A stretch of DNA of 36,525 nucleotides, from positions 1 through 36,525 of the forward strand of contig JAIQET010000043.1 in NCBI GenBank assembly GCA_020073645.1, written 5' to 3'. The notes beneath the pieces were generated by a model, which had not been told where the DNA came from, searched no databases, and worked only from the letters and a program-made list of their open reading frames with translations. Below are positions 7,705-15,100 of the stretch, piece by piece (the stretch's first letter is position 1; every line of letters starts with the position of its first letter). Source of the DNA: Terriglobia bacterium (GTDB lineage: Bacteria; Acidobacteriota; Terriglobia; Terriglobales; Acidobacteriaceae). The translations under genes were made by a program, and so were the position numbers.

Positions 7705-7933
7705 TCGAAATTGTTCTTTCTGGAGGGGCTGGTCGTCACACACTCAGATACACGTGCAGAACTTTCACGCCGCTCACATTGATTTTAGATTTGGCGCTGA
7801 ACGAAACGGCGGGCAAGAAAGGCGGAGATAAATCTGATCCAACGAGGGACCACCGCGTGACGAGCAAACCGTGGCAATAGCGTCCCGATTAGTATAGCAG
7901 AGAAAGACTCCGGCGGTGGTTACGTTGGTCACT

Positions 7934-8602
7934 TCATCCCGCCCTGCGCTGCGATTGCAACCTGCCCATTGCTGAGGCCTGCGCGGGTCTTGCTGTCTGA
8001 TGTGTGGTGTCGGAAGCGCTTTTCCAGGCCCTTGCCTGGGCTATGCAAATAGTGTGGAAGATCAGGAACAACGGCACCAGGAAGGTCGGAACCAGGCTCA
8101 GCGGCAGCACCGTCATTAGGACCATCGAAGCCCCGTGCGGATTGAGCAAGCGTGCGGTCGTCCCGAGGCCCACGGCCATGACCAAATCTGTAATTCCGAG
8201 CAGCTGCCAAAGAATGAAGCTCTTGCGATGACGGGGATCGGCAAGCTTCCATGCGACGAGGGTAGCCGTCGCCCCGACGGCCATGTCGCCATATCCTGCG
8301 GGCAACGCAAATACTGCCGGGAGGAGGCCATAAGCCTGCAGCAGGACAAAGCTGAATCCCAGAATTCTCCAGGACTGCACCACTGTCAGAGCGCGCGGGT
8401 TCAAAGACAATGTGAACTCGCGGAACTTCTGCGAAATTCCAAACCACAGCGAGAACACCAGTATCGGAGTGAGCGCAGCCAGCGCAACCCCAAGTCCGAC
8501 ACGATTCGAATCATTCTTGAACAGGTGCAGGGCCGAAGCGGACAAAGCAAAGATGAACCAGGCGGCGATCAACCCGGCGGTGAGCTTTCCATAGTTTTTC
8601 AT
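7934..8602 (-). CDS. Six-TM integral membrane protein of unknown function
   Basis: This 222-aa protein has about six hydrophobic segments: LTAGLIAAWFIFALSASAL near the start, LGVALAALTPILVFSLWFG, two around the SWRILGFSFVLLQAYG...FALPAGYGDM region, one around ILWQLLGITDLVMAVGLG, and one at LSLVPTFLVPLFLIFHTI. The tail is polar and basic. I do not recognise the family. The ATG at 8602 is preceded by AAGGAG and lies within the stop of the MarR gene (ATGA overlap), so it is translationally coupled to that regulator. By analogy with other MarR-membrane protein pairs it may be a transport or stress protein induced when MarR is released, but no substrate can be inferred. Confidence 0.8.
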   Translation of the reverse strand: MKNYGKLTAGLIAAWFIFALSASALHLFKNDSNRVGLGVALAALTPILVFSLWFGISQKFREFTLSLNPRALTVVQSWRILGFSFVLLQAYGLLPAVFALPAGYGDMAVGATATLVAWKLADPRHRKSFILWQLLGITDLVMAVGLGTTARLLNPHGASMVLMTVLPLSLVPTFLVPLFLIFHTICIAQARAWKSASDTTHQTARPAQASAMGRLQSQRRAG

Positions 8603-9048
8603 ATCGAATCTCCTTGAGTCGTGATCAGGTCGGTTACTTGATTGGTGAGTTGCAGAAGGTTTTTCCAAGTCTGCTCCCCCATCTTGTGGCGCAAGCGCGA
8701 TTGCACCTTCTCCCAGACCGGCAGCGCGCGCTTGAACTGCGTCTCTCCAGCTTTGGCCAGACGCAGCCTTCGCTCCCGCCGGTCTGCGCCGCGGCGCTCT
8801 GCGATCCAGCCGTGACGGCCCATGATTTCGAGGGTGCGAGTCAGGGTGGTGCTGTCCATCGCCAGCATTTCACCCAGTTGGCCCTGGGATACCTCTCCGG
8901 CCAGGGAGAGCGCCTGCAGGATGGTGAACTGAGTGGCCCGCAGCCCAAGCGGACGGAGTGCCTGGTCGTAGAGCTGGGTGAGCGCGCGCGACGTCCGGCG
9001 GAAGCTGGCGCACATGCACGGCAGGACGGGCAAGAGTGATGGGTTCAT
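8599..9048 (-). CDS. MarR-family winged-helix transcriptional regulator
   Basis: A 149-aa protein with the MarR layout: an N-terminal dimerisation helix, the winged helix-turn-helix at about residues 38-100 (FTILQALSLAG...SQGQLGEMLAMDSTTLTRTLEIMGRHGWI), and a basic wing with the RRGADRRERRLRL signature. It ends with a 4-nt overlap into the membrane-protein gene, so the two form an operon. A perfect 20-bp palindrome lies 6 bp upstream of its ATG, the expected position for an autorepression site. The ligand is unknown; Cys residues near the N-terminus (PCMCASF) could make it redox- or metal-sensitive, which is speculation. Confidence 0.93.
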   Translation of the reverse strand: MNPSLLPVLPCMCASFRRTSRALTQLYDQALRPLGLRATQFTILQALSLAGEVSQGQLGEMLAMDSTTLTRTLEIMGRHGWIAERRGADRRERRLRLAKAGETQFKRALPVWEKVQSRLRHKMGEQTWKNLLQLTNQVTDLITTQGDSI

Positions 9049-9054
9049 GGCGAG

Positions 9055-9074
9055 ATAGATGTATATACATCTAT
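9055..9074. promoter_or_regulatory. Perfect 20-bp palindrome, probable MarR operator
   Basis: ATAGATGTAT is followed directly by its exact reverse complement ATACATCTAT. It lies 6 bp upstream of the MarR ATG and overlaps -10-like AT-rich sequence, in the position and size range of MarR-family operators. Occupancy would block transcription of the regulator and its coupled membrane protein. Confidence 0.75.
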
Positions 9075-9127
9075 AGGAGATTCACAAATCTTTCAAAAGG
9101 GGATCCCGGATTGTCATCGGTGCTGGT

Positions 9128-9424
9128 CTAACCTCCGGCAATGGCCCCGATGATCAAGAAGGGCTCTTTCCCCGACGCGACCGCGTCAGGCAGGGGGGCG
9201 TCGGGCGGGTTGTGGGAGAGGTCCTCCTCGCAGGCGAAGAAGCGCAGGAATGGGCGGCGCTCGTGAGTGACGTGGTCGCGGATGGCGCCGCGCAGCATGG
9301 GATAGTGGGCTTCGAGCGCGTCGAGCACCGAGCGCTGCGTGGCCGGGCCCTCGACTTCGAGCGTCACCTCGCTGCCGATGTGCGCCAGGGTGCGGAGATG
9401 GAAGGGGAGGATGACGCGGATCAT
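9128..9424 (-). CDS. MoaD/ThiS-family ubiquitin-like sulfur carrier
   Basis: A 98-aa beta-grasp protein that ends in IAGG, the C-terminal di-glycine that is adenylated and thiocarboxylated in MoaD, ThiS and CysO. The N-terminal strand [11 protein letters not shown] and the helix around [11 protein letters not shown] fit the fold. No moaE, thiG, E1-like enzyme or protease lies beside it, so the pathway is unknown. In several actinobacterial and acidobacterial genomes I recall such carriers next to BNR-repeat sialidase-like genes; one lies 2 kb upstream on the same strand here. Start ATG at 9424 has only a weak ribosome site. Confidence 0.85.
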   Translation of the reverse strand: MIRVILPFHLRTLAHIGSEVTLEVEGPATQRSVLDALEAHYPMLRGAIRDHVTHERRPFLRFFACEEDLSHNPPDAPLPDAVASGKEPFLIIGAIAGG

Positions 9425-9488
9425 GTTTGAACCATCTGCAGCGGACGTTAGTCAATTGGTGACGTCACAACAGTCGTTGCACAGGGGC

Positions 9489-10352
9489 CTATTCCATCAA
9501 TCCGTGTGTCAGGGCGGAACCAGCCGGATGATAACCGCGAAGGGATGCCTTACCATCAGCAATCCTCCACGCAAATCTTTCGTTGACATCACCGTGGGTG
9601 CATTTCCGTTCATACACGAGACCCACGAACCTACCACCCTTCCTCGAATAGTCGTCACCGACCAGACTGGCAGCCCTACAAGCACCCAGTTGCTCGTTTA
9701 CCTGCGTTAGGAAACTGATCAGGGAGTCTCGGGTGGCGGCGTTCTTGAGATCAGCGCTCGCATCATCGTAGATGGCATCGTACTGTCCATTGGCCATGCG
9801 GCCGTAGAACTGCTGCGCCGCCTGTTGTGCGGCCCGAAAATCCTTGCTGGGGCAGATGCCGTATGCCAAGAGTTCGACGTTGTCATCCTCCCTGACAAGA
9901 TTGAACAACTCTGCAGCCTCACCTTCTTCAAAAGTCGAGTTGCACGCGGCGCGAATCTGGACAGGTGCAGTCATGACGACGTTGAGCTGGGATGAACTCA
10001 CCTTCTTGAATCGGCCAAATTGGTCTCGCGTCTCTTGCATGTATATCAGCCACTCTTGCCTGGTTAAAGAATTCCGAAGTGTGGCGTGTGCATCATCATA
10101 GATTTGGTCAAACTGTCCTGCATTTATGCGGTCATGAAACTGATTAATTAGCTTGGCAGCCTGCTTCTTGTCTTCGTCGATATAGCCGAAGTGTACTGTG
10201 AAGCGCGAAATGGTGAGGCATGCGAAAACGAGGGTCACGATCCATTTCCAGTTTTGCTGAAACCACGGCCGTACCTCGGCAGTCGAGCTGTCAGTTGGGT
10301 CAGGAGTAAACAACGCATGGCCTCGCATCGGAATTATGCCACGTGGAGCCAC
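9489..10352 (-). CDS. Membrane-anchored protein with two DUF4019-like repeats
   Basis: After a polar N-terminus there is one hydrophobic segment (WIVTLVFACLTI, about residues 38-50), then two copies of an alpha/beta module. Copy 1 starts QAAKLINQFHDRINAGQFDQIYDDA and copy 2 starts QAAQQFYGRMANGQYDAIYDDA, so the IYDDA/xxR pattern is repeated about 100 residues apart. This resembles DUF4019/DUF3887 proteins, NTF2-like extracytoplasmic domains of unknown role. The GTG at 10352 has AGGG 7 nt upstream; an ATG eight codons later (10328) lacks a site. It lies on the same strand as the carrier gene, 64 bp away. Confidence 0.7.
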   Translation of the reverse strand: MAPRGIIPMRGHALFTPDPTDSSTAEVRPWFQQNWKWIVTLVFACLTISRFTVHFGYIDEDKKQAAKLINQFHDRINAGQFDQIYDDAHATLRNSLTRQEWLIYMQETRDQFGRFKKVSSSQLNVVMTAPVQIRAACNSTFEEGEAAELFNLVREDDNVELLAYGICPSKDFRAAQQAAQQFYGRMANGQYDAIYDDASADLKNAATRDSLISFLTQVNEQLGACRAASLVGDDYSRKGGRFVGLVYERKCTHGDVNERFAWRIADGKASLRGYHPAGSALTHGLME

Positions 10353-10454
10353 ACTTCGACCCTATCAGAGCAGGCAACCTCGGCTCCTGCAGTCCGTACC
10401 GGCACAGCGACTGACTTGCTGAGCAAGTCCAAGCCACGTCGCGCTCCACCTGGC

Positions 10455-10632
10455 TCACGCCGCGGTCCTTCCGTCGTGCGCCCTTTGCAAGTCTTCGATC
10501 ACAATTGTTCATCTTGAGCATGGCTTGCATCACGGCCTGCGACTTAGCAGGGTCCGGATCGCTCATTAGCTTGCCCAGGGCCGTGGGGATGATCTGCCAG
10601 GACAGGCCGTACTTGTCCTTGAGCCAGCCGCA
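10455..10632 (-). pseudogene. Remnant of a PhnB/3-dmu-9_3-mt type VOC protein (C-terminal end)
   Basis: The reading CGWLKDKYGLSWQIIPTALG...PAKSQAVMQAMLKMN is the C-terminal third of the PhnB-like VOC family. After KMN the match resumes one frame over as IVIEDLQRAHDGRTAA and a stop, so the tail is frameshifted as well. The N-terminal two thirds are missing. The fragment is joined at its 5' end to a 35-bp copy of the 3' part of the nearby BNR-repeat gene (10630-10664). It is a dead gene fragment produced by recombination. Confidence 0.7.
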
Positions 10633-10664
10633 TCGGCCGAGCAGTACACCTGGCCGCCGGTGGT
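10630..10664. repeat. 35-bp copy of the 3' part of the BNR-repeat gene
   Basis: This stretch matches 11553-11587 at 34 of 35 positions, in the same orientation. There it encodes the [12 protein letters not shown] end of the last Asp-box. Here it is fused to the PhnB remnant. Upstream of it on the minus strand (about 10670-10740) is a diverged copy of an intergenic sequence reading roughly CATTCCGAGC...GAGGAATCTGC, which I associate with acidobacterial spacers. Confidence 0.75.
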
Positions 10665-10770
10665 GCGACTGCCACACAAAAAGCAGATTCCTCGCTCGTT
10701 CTCGCCGCGCAAGCGCGGCTCCGGACGGCTCGGAATGACAATTCTCAAGGGGCGCAAGATTGATCAATCA

Positions 10771-11175
10771 TCATCGAAACGGATTCCGAATCGTCAGTTG
10801 CCGATTGATTATCTGTCCGTCCTGCAAATCTTCGGAGTAAAGCGTCCTACACCCAGCCTCCAGAGCGGCTGATGCTACCAGCGCATCGTAGATGCTATAT
10901 CCGTACTTTTCTGCAATGGCCAGGGCTGTTTTGTGCGTATCGAGCGAGATTGGAACTGGGTCGGGGCACAGAATGCAAATGAGGTGCAAAAACTCTTTTA
11001 CTTCTTTCCAGGACATACCTAGCTTGCGACGCGCTACCGAGACAAACTCGTTCAATGATTGAATACTTACAATGCCGCCGCTCGCGAGCAACGCCTCGGC
11101 TTTTGCCGCCCGGGGATCGTTCTTGGCTACCGCGTAGATCAACACGTTTGTATCGAGAAAATCTTTAGCGGGCAT
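10771..11175 (-). CDS. PIN-domain ribonuclease toxin, VapC type
   Basis: A 134-aa PIN domain with the acidic residues that bind Mg2+: Asp8 in FLDTNVLIY, Glu43 in SLNEF, Asp97 in SIYDALVASAA and Asp116 near SED. VapC toxins cleave tRNA or rRNA when freed from their antitoxin. The ATG at 11175 overlaps the end of the antitoxin gene by 11 nt, the usual VapBC arrangement. A longer frame starting at 11277 is the antitoxin gene read in another frame. The pair sits between the ThiS-like and BNR genes, with gene remnants beside it, which suggests acquisition by transfer. Confidence 0.93.
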   Translation of the reverse strand: MPAKDFLDTNVLIYAVAKNDPRAAKAEALLASGGIVSIQSLNEFVSVARRKLGMSWKEVKEFLHLICILCPDPVPISLDTHKTALAIAEKYGYSIYDALVASAALEAGCRTLYSEDLQDGQIINRQLTIRNPFR

Positions 11176-11395
11176 TGGCCTCTGCCCGGTCGAATACAAA
11201 CCCAGCCGGCAAAGGACGACGCAGCCGGCGTAGGCGGCCGAGGGCCCGCTGCCGGGCGGGATCACGGCGCACTTCAAATTCCCGCGTGTTGGCGATCCTA
11301 ATTTCGATTTGGTCGCCCTCTTTTAGACTGAGGGCTTCCACCACCTCCGACGGTAGCCGCACTGCGAGACTGTTACCCCATTTTGATACCTGCAC
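11165..11395 (-). CDS. AbrB/MazE-fold antitoxin, VapB type
   Basis: A 76-aa protein starting with the swapped-hairpin AbrB/SpoVT pattern: VSKWGNSLAVRLPSEVVEALSLKEGDQIEI. The C-terminal part is Arg-rich and would wrap the toxin. It begins with GTG, preceded by GGAGG at 4 nt. It lies upstream of and overlaps the toxin, so it is made first. It is expected to bind its own promoter as a VapBC complex and repress the pair; no palindrome was pinned down in the roughly 80 bp before the BNR gene stop. Confidence 0.92.
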   Translation of the reverse strand: MQVSKWGNSLAVRLPSEVVEALSLKEGDQIEIRIANTREFEVRRDPARQRALGRLRRLRRPLPAGFVFDRAEANAR

Positions 11396-11479
11396 AATGC
11401 CTCCGATCCGACGTGATCTACATTGCCATTGTATATCCTTTAGTCAAGGGAAGGCAATAGCCCGACTTGGGGGACCCTC

Positions 11480-12661
11480 TCACCCCAGCGTCTGCACCTC
11501 CACACTCAACACCGCCGGCAAATCCCGCACAATCGGGCTCCAACTATCCCCCGCATCGGCCGAGCAGTATACCTGGCCGCCGGTGGTCCCAAAATAAATC
11601 CCGCACTTGTCCAAAGAGTCCACGGCCATGGCGTCGCGCAGCACGTTTACGTAGCAATCTTTTTGCGGCAGGCCTTTGGTCAGTGCCTCCCACTCGTTGC
11701 CGCCGGTGCGGCTGCGGTAGACGCGCAACTTGCCCTCGTGCACGTAGTGCTCAGAGTCGCTCTTGATTGGCACAACGTAAATGGTCTCCGGCTCGTGCGC
11801 GTGCACGTCAATCACGAAGCCGAAGTCGGTCGGCAGGTTGCCGCTGACTTCTTTCCAGTTGTCGCCGGCGTCGTCCGAGCGCATGACGTCCCAGTGCTTC
11901 TGCATGAACAGCACACCCGGGCGCTTGGGATGCATGGCGACATGGTGCACGCAGTGGCCGATCTCGGCGTTTGGATCAGGGATGTATTGGGAGCGCAGGC
12001 CGCGGTTGATCGGCTTCCAGGTCTTGCCGCCGTCGTCGGTGCGGAAGGCGCCCGCGGCCGAGATGGCGATCCACATCCGCTGCGGATTACTTGGATCAAG
12101 AATAATGGTGTGCAGGCACATGCCGCCCGCGCCCGGCTGCCACTTGGGGCCGGTGCCGTGACCGCGCAGGCCAGGGAGTTCCTTCCAGTTCTCGCCGCCG
12201 TCAGTCGAGCGGAAGATAGCGGCGTCTTCCACGCCGGCGTAAACCGTGTTGGGATCGGTGAGCGAGGGCTCCAGATGCCACACCCGCTTGAACTCCCAGG
12301 GATGTTGGGTGCCGTCGTAAAACTGGTGTGTGGTGAGCGGCCTGCCGGTCTCGGCAGACGCGTCGTAAACGAACTTGTTGCTTGCGGCTTTGGGGGGACC
12401 TGGGGCAGGCGGCTCTCCGGGAGGCGTTCCGGGCTGATGCCAGGTCTTGCCGCCGTCGTCGGAGCGCTGGATGATCTGCCCGAACCAACCGCTGGTCTGC
12501 GACGCATAAATCCGGTTTGGATCGGCGGGCGAGCCCTTGAGGTGATACATCTCCCAGCCCGCGAAATGCGGGCCGCTGACATCCCATTTTTCGCGCTTGC
12601 CGTCCGATGTCAGAATGAATGCGCCCTTGCGTGTGCCGACTAGAACACGGACATTGCTCAT
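11480..12661 (-). CDS. BNR/Asp-box beta-propeller protein (exo-sialidase-like)
   Basis: The 393-aa protein has about six Asp-box repeats of the S-x-D-x-G-x-x-W type: RSDDGGKTW at 66-74, RSTDGGENW at 151-159, RTDDGGKTW near 207, RSDDAGDNW near 261, a weaker RSRTGGNEW near 317, and CSADAGDSW near 366. It should form a six- or seven-bladed propeller like the VPS10/sialidase superfamily. No sialidase catalytic Arg triad was confirmed, and there is no signal peptide, so it is probably a cytoplasmic propeller rather than a secreted glycosidase. Its ATG overlaps the upstream gene's stop (ATGA), showing coupling. The nearby ThiS-like carrier is a likely former neighbour. Confidence 0.88.
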   Translation of the reverse strand: MSNVRVLVGTRKGAFILTSDGKREKWDVSGPHFAGWEMYHLKGSPADPNRIYASQTSGWFGQIIQRSDDGGKTWHQPGTPPGEPPAPGPPKAASNKFVYDASAETGRPLTTHQFYDGTQHPWEFKRVWHLEPSLTDPNTVYAGVEDAAIFRSTDGGENWKELPGLRGHGTGPKWQPGAGGMCLHTIILDPSNPQRMWIAISAAGAFRTDDGGKTWKPINRGLRSQYIPDPNAEIGHCVHHVAMHPKRPGVLFMQKHWDVMRSDDAGDNWKEVSGNLPTDFGFVIDVHAHEPETIYVVPIKSDSEHYVHEGKLRVYRSRTGGNEWEALTKGLPQKDCYVNVLRDAMAVDSLDKCGIYFGTTGGQVYCSADAGDSWSPIVRDLPAVLSVEVQTLG

Positions 12662-13146
12662 GATTGCTCTCCTTTACCTGCCTTCCTTCGTTTCCCCGCC
12701 TTCTTAGTTGTAGGTCCTGACACCCGCCGCGACGCTGGCACCTTCCCGATTCTAGGATCGTCCGCGACGATGAATTCACAGGCACGGAGTGCGGCCTCTT
12801 CGAAGTCCGGCGCACTAGCGGGGAGAACCTGCCAGCCCGTTACCTTTTTCCCGAGCACCCGGATGGATCGCATGTTCGGGAAATCCCGGCGCAGACTTGC
12901 GTGGTGCTCCACAGTAGTGGCGAGCCACATGCCGTCGTCGTCCGCTGTCCCGTCGCGCTTGTCGCGAAGGACACAGACGATCTTGTCCTTAACGTAGACC
13001 GCAAGGCAGCCGAACATGGGGCGCGTCTCGGGTAAAAGTGGAGCAATCGCATCGAGCACGAACTCATGCGGCACCGTTTTGCGCTTGACCGCAAAGGGGC
13101 TGTCATCGAGCCCGGAAGGGGACGTGTTGCGCCGGCGCTTCATCAT
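12658..13146 (-). CDS. Conserved hypothetical protein, TfoX-N/YjbR-like
   Basis: A 162-aa cytoplasmic protein. The stretch [24 protein letters not shown] resembles the N-terminal strand region of TfoX-like proteins, and [26 protein letters not shown] and [23 protein letters not shown] resemble the small YjbR/MmcQ-type fold; I rate this only as likely. The C-terminal 25 residues are basic. It starts with a double ATG and ends with a 4-nt overlap into the BNR-propeller gene, so the two are co-translated. Its role is unknown. Confidence 0.7.
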   Translation of the reverse strand: MMKRRRNTSPSGLDDSPFAVKRKTVPHEFVLDAIAPLLPETRPMFGCLAVYVKDKIVCVLRDKRDGTADDDGMWLATTVEHHASLRRDFPNMRSIRVLGKKVTGWQVLPASAPDFEEAALRACEFIVADDPRIGKVPASRRVSGPTTKKAGKRRKAGKGEQS

Positions 13147-13170
13147 AGGAAAACGGATCCCCGGGATTCT

Positions 13171-13222
13171 ACCGGGGGTTGCCCCACCCGTCGCGACCTT
13201 GAAGGGTGGGGCACCACCCGGT
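13171..13222. repeat. Long GC-rich inverted repeat in promoter spacer
   Basis: GCCCCACCC (13181-13189) pairs exactly with GGGTGGGGC (13204-13212), and outer arms ACCGGG/CCCGGT extend the stem with mismatches between. It sits between the DUF4760-like gene stop and the next minus-strand gene, where it could terminate transcription. It resembles a widespread acidobacterial spacer palindrome (from memory). Confidence 0.6.
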
Positions 13223-13235
13223 TTCCAGACCAGTC

Positions 13236-13697
13236 TTAAGCCGCTTTTGTAAGCTGCGCGCGCATCTGCTTCATAAACTCGCGCATGGCAGCGATATGCC
13301 CGGGTGAGCGGCTTTCGATCCAGGTTTCGTAACGCTGCGCGGCTTTTTCCATGTGGGCCAGGTACCCGTTATACGCAAATCGTTCCCGAGCCTGGGGGAC
13401 GATGGGCTTGGCGCGTTCCCACACCCCAAAGAACTCACCACTGGTTTCGAAGAACAGGTCGTCATGAAGCAGGCCGTAGTTCAGCAAGGCGCAGGCTTGC
13501 TCCCAGTAGCCGAGCACCATCCCCGCAAACGCGCCACTTTCGGTTCCGGGTGCCGCGATCCGCATAGCGTCATCGACATTCTCCACGAAATAGTTCTTGA
13601 AGAACCAATCACGCGCCTGGCGCAGCCGGGCCTCGCGCCGCATATCATAGACTTGGAGGTGGAGTTGTGCTTGTTCGTGCGTCGGTCTTGTTTCCAT
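13236..13697 (-). CDS. DUF4760-like helical protein
   Basis: A 153-aa, mainly helical, aromatic-rich protein with no signal peptide. The segments RQARDWFFKNYF, GMVLGYWEQACALLNYGLL and FFGVWERAKPIVPQ resemble DUF4760/DUF4760-like proteins, which have no known function. Start ATG is supported by GGAGATAAGTAAC (GGAGA 8 nt upstream). It is a single gene, 90 bp upstream of the TfoX-like gene on the same strand, separated from it by a strong palindrome. Confidence 0.7.
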   Translation of the reverse strand: METRPTHEQAQLHLQVYDMRREARLRQARDWFFKNYFVENVDDAMRIAAPGTESGAFAGMVLGYWEQACALLNYGLLHDDLFFETSGEFFGVWERAKPIVPQARERFAYNGYLAHMEKAAQRYETWIESRSPGHIAAMREFMKQMRAQLTKAA

Positions 13698-13863
13698 GTT
13701 ACTTATCTCCTTCTATGTTTGGTTTGTTATGAATCGACTACCTTGGGTTCGGCTTCGCCTCTTTTCGCTTCTTGTCCGCGGTGGTCTCGCTCTATTTGAC
13801 GATCGGGCCACCTCGAAATCGACACATTCACCAAAAAAGTATGCCGCTTTCCTCCACATATAG

Positions 13864-13883
13864 GCCGGACACTCTTGTCCGGC
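13864..13883. repeat. Dispersed 20-bp hairpin, copy B (inverse orientation)
   Basis: GCCGGACA-CTCT-TGTCCGGC has a perfect 8-bp stem. The loop CTCT is the complement of the AGAG loop of copy A, so this copy faces the other way. Two base changes in one arm are matched by changes in the other arm. It lies in the spacer between the DUF4760-like and HxlR genes. Confidence 0.7.
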
Positions 13884-13933
13884 AGTGTTCAACCATTACG
13901 GAAACCGTTTCCAGCCTTAATCTCCCCACTTGT

Positions 13934-13953
13934 GGCGGACAGGAGTGTCCGCC
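13934..13953. repeat. Dispersed 20-bp hairpin, copy C
   Basis: GGCGGACA-GGAG-TGTCCGCC has a perfect 8-bp stem and keeps the GGACA/TGTCC core and NGAG loop of copy A. It is 50 bp from copy B and just past the stop of the HxlR gene, where the pair could act as an end-of-transcript structure. Confidence 0.7.
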
Positions 13954-13964
13954 CCACGCTCGGC

Positions 13965-14462
13965 TCAGGTACTTCCTCGGGTTCGTGCCAGACTGCGGCC
14001 CAGGCTGGCGTCAAATCTGGGTATCAGTGGAGTCAAGTCCCGTCCTCGCCAGCGCCGCCGCACCTCAGACAGGATTTCTTCCCGGTTCTTCTCCAGGTGT
14101 GCGATGAGGGCGCAAGATGCCCCGCTCTCCTCGTGGCGCGCCCCCCAAATGAGCAACTCCAGCACTACCGGCGCCAGATCAATCCCTTTCTCCGTCAGCC
14201 GGTAGTTCACCCTTCGTCCATCCGTCTCTGCGTCCTCGGCGGCGATGATTCCCGCCGCTTCGAGCTTTTGCAAGCGGTCCGCCAGAATGTTGGTGGCAAT
14301 GCCTTCGCCCGATTCCTGGAACTCCTTAAAGGTTCGGAACCCGCGCACCATCAGATCGCGGATGATCAGCAGCGACCAACGATCTCCAAAGCGCTCCAGA
14401 GAGATACTCACCGGGCAACCGGACCGGCGTTTCAACTCGGGCTTCCCAGGCACGTTCGACAC
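13965..14462 (-). CDS. HxlR-family winged-helix transcriptional regulator
   Basis: The family's hallmark is clear: KRRSGCPVSISLERFGDRWSLLIIRDLM with the conserved Cys at the N-terminal side, followed by RTFKEFQESGEGIATNILADRLQKLEAAGII and the wing GRRVNYRLTEKGIDLAPVV. The Cys could sense electrophiles or oxidants as in YodB/HypR. The open frame runs on to 14621, but that part overlaps a terminator and lies outside the fold; I chose the GTG at 14462 (165 aa), with GTG 14453 as alternative. A 23-bp inverted repeat lies 10 bp upstream. The regulated target, if other than itself, is not visible: its neighbour upstream is the same-strand zinc-finger gene behind a terminator. Confidence 0.85.
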   Translation of the reverse strand: MSNVPGKPELKRRSGCPVSISLERFGDRWSLLIIRDLMVRGFRTFKEFQESGEGIATNILADRLQKLEAAGIIAAEDAETDGRRVNYRLTEKGIDLAPVVLELLIWGARHEESGASCALIAHLEKNREEILSEVRRRWRGRDLTPLIPRFDASLGRSLARTRGST

Positions 14463-14471
14463 ATTATCAAG

Positions 14472-14494
14472 ATCACTTGTATAATGCAAGTGAT
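14472..14494. promoter_or_regulatory. Inverted repeat ATCACTTG-n7-CAAGTGAT, probable HxlR operator
   Basis: Two perfect 8-bp arms flank TATAATG. On the minus strand TATACA lies within it as a -10 element pointing at the HxlR gene 10-30 bp downstream; on the plus strand TATAAT is also present. A repressor bound here would cover the promoter, so autoregulation is likely. Confidence 0.75.
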
Positions 14495-14510
14495 AATCGA
14501 CCAGCCATCC

Positions 14511-14550
14511 GCCGCCCAAAAAACAAGAGCCGCCGGTCCCCCGGCGGCTC
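14511..14550 (-). terminator. Intrinsic terminator of the DksA/TraR-like gene
   Basis: On the minus strand a perfect 10-bp stem, GAGCCGCCGG/CCGGCGGCTC with a 4-nt loop, is followed at once by TTGTTTTTTGGG. It sits 19 nt after the stop of the zinc-finger gene, as a rho-independent terminator should. Confidence 0.92.
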
Positions 14551-14568
14551 GCGGACAATGCCGTGCCC

Positions 14569-14937
14569 TTACTTCTGCGTCTCTTCCAGCAATCCCTGCT
14601 CCAGCTTCTCCTGGCATTCAATGCAATGGCGGGTCCAGGGCACCGCTTCCAGGCGCTTGGGGTTGATCTCTTTCCCGCAGGAGATACACTCCCCGAAGCT
14701 GCCTTCTCGGATCCGGTCCAGCGCCGTCTCCACCATGTTCAGGAGCTGGCGGTCGGTGTTGCTCTGGTGAAAGAGGAATTCCTTGTTGTAGGAGCTGGCG
14801 GCGCGATCGGCGATGTCCTGGGTCGCTTCATCATCGGCGGTGCGGCCGTCCTGCTCGGTCTTCGAGACCATGCGCCGCAGCTCTACCTGCCGTGTTTCCA
14901 GCCTTTTCTTGAATTGTTCCAGCTTCTTCTTTTCCAT
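14569..14937 (-). CDS. DksA/TraR-family C4 zinc-finger protein
   Basis: A 122-aa protein with an N-terminal coiled coil (residues about 1-75) and a C-terminal zinc finger whose ligands are Cys84, Cys87, Cys105 and Cys108 (CISC...CIEC). DksA binds the RNA polymerase secondary channel and works with ppGpp; many short acidobacterial homologues share the fold. The coiled-coil tip has DDEATQDIADRA; the DksA-type DxxDxA tip pattern is thus only partly kept, so ppGpp synergy is uncertain. It is a monocistronic gene with its own terminator. Confidence 0.9.
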   Translation of the reverse strand: MEKKKLEQFKKRLETRQVELRRMVSKTEQDGRTADDEATQDIADRAASSYNKEFLFHQSNTDRQLLNMVETALDRIREGSFGECISCGKEINPKRLEAVPWTRHCIECQEKLEQGLLEETQK

Positions 14938-15100
14938 GAGAATAACTTCGCGGCCCGAAGGCCGCGTCCTTTGCTGCTCGCTCGTGTTATCGCCAAAGCG
15001 AAATGATATGCGCTCAAATTGAGATGCGTCAACTGCCCCAAACGACTCAGGGTCGGCAAAACATCAGCTTCCCCGCCCAAAAAGGGAAACGCAGTCTTGC

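Noticed and set aside
10300..10767. Minus-strand ORF of 155 codons
   Set aside because: A chance joining of spacer repeat, a BNR fragment and a PhnB tail; recorded as a remnant instead.
11663..12643. Plus-strand ORF of 326 codons
   Set aside because: Antisense of the BNR-propeller gene, with low-complexity content and no start site support.
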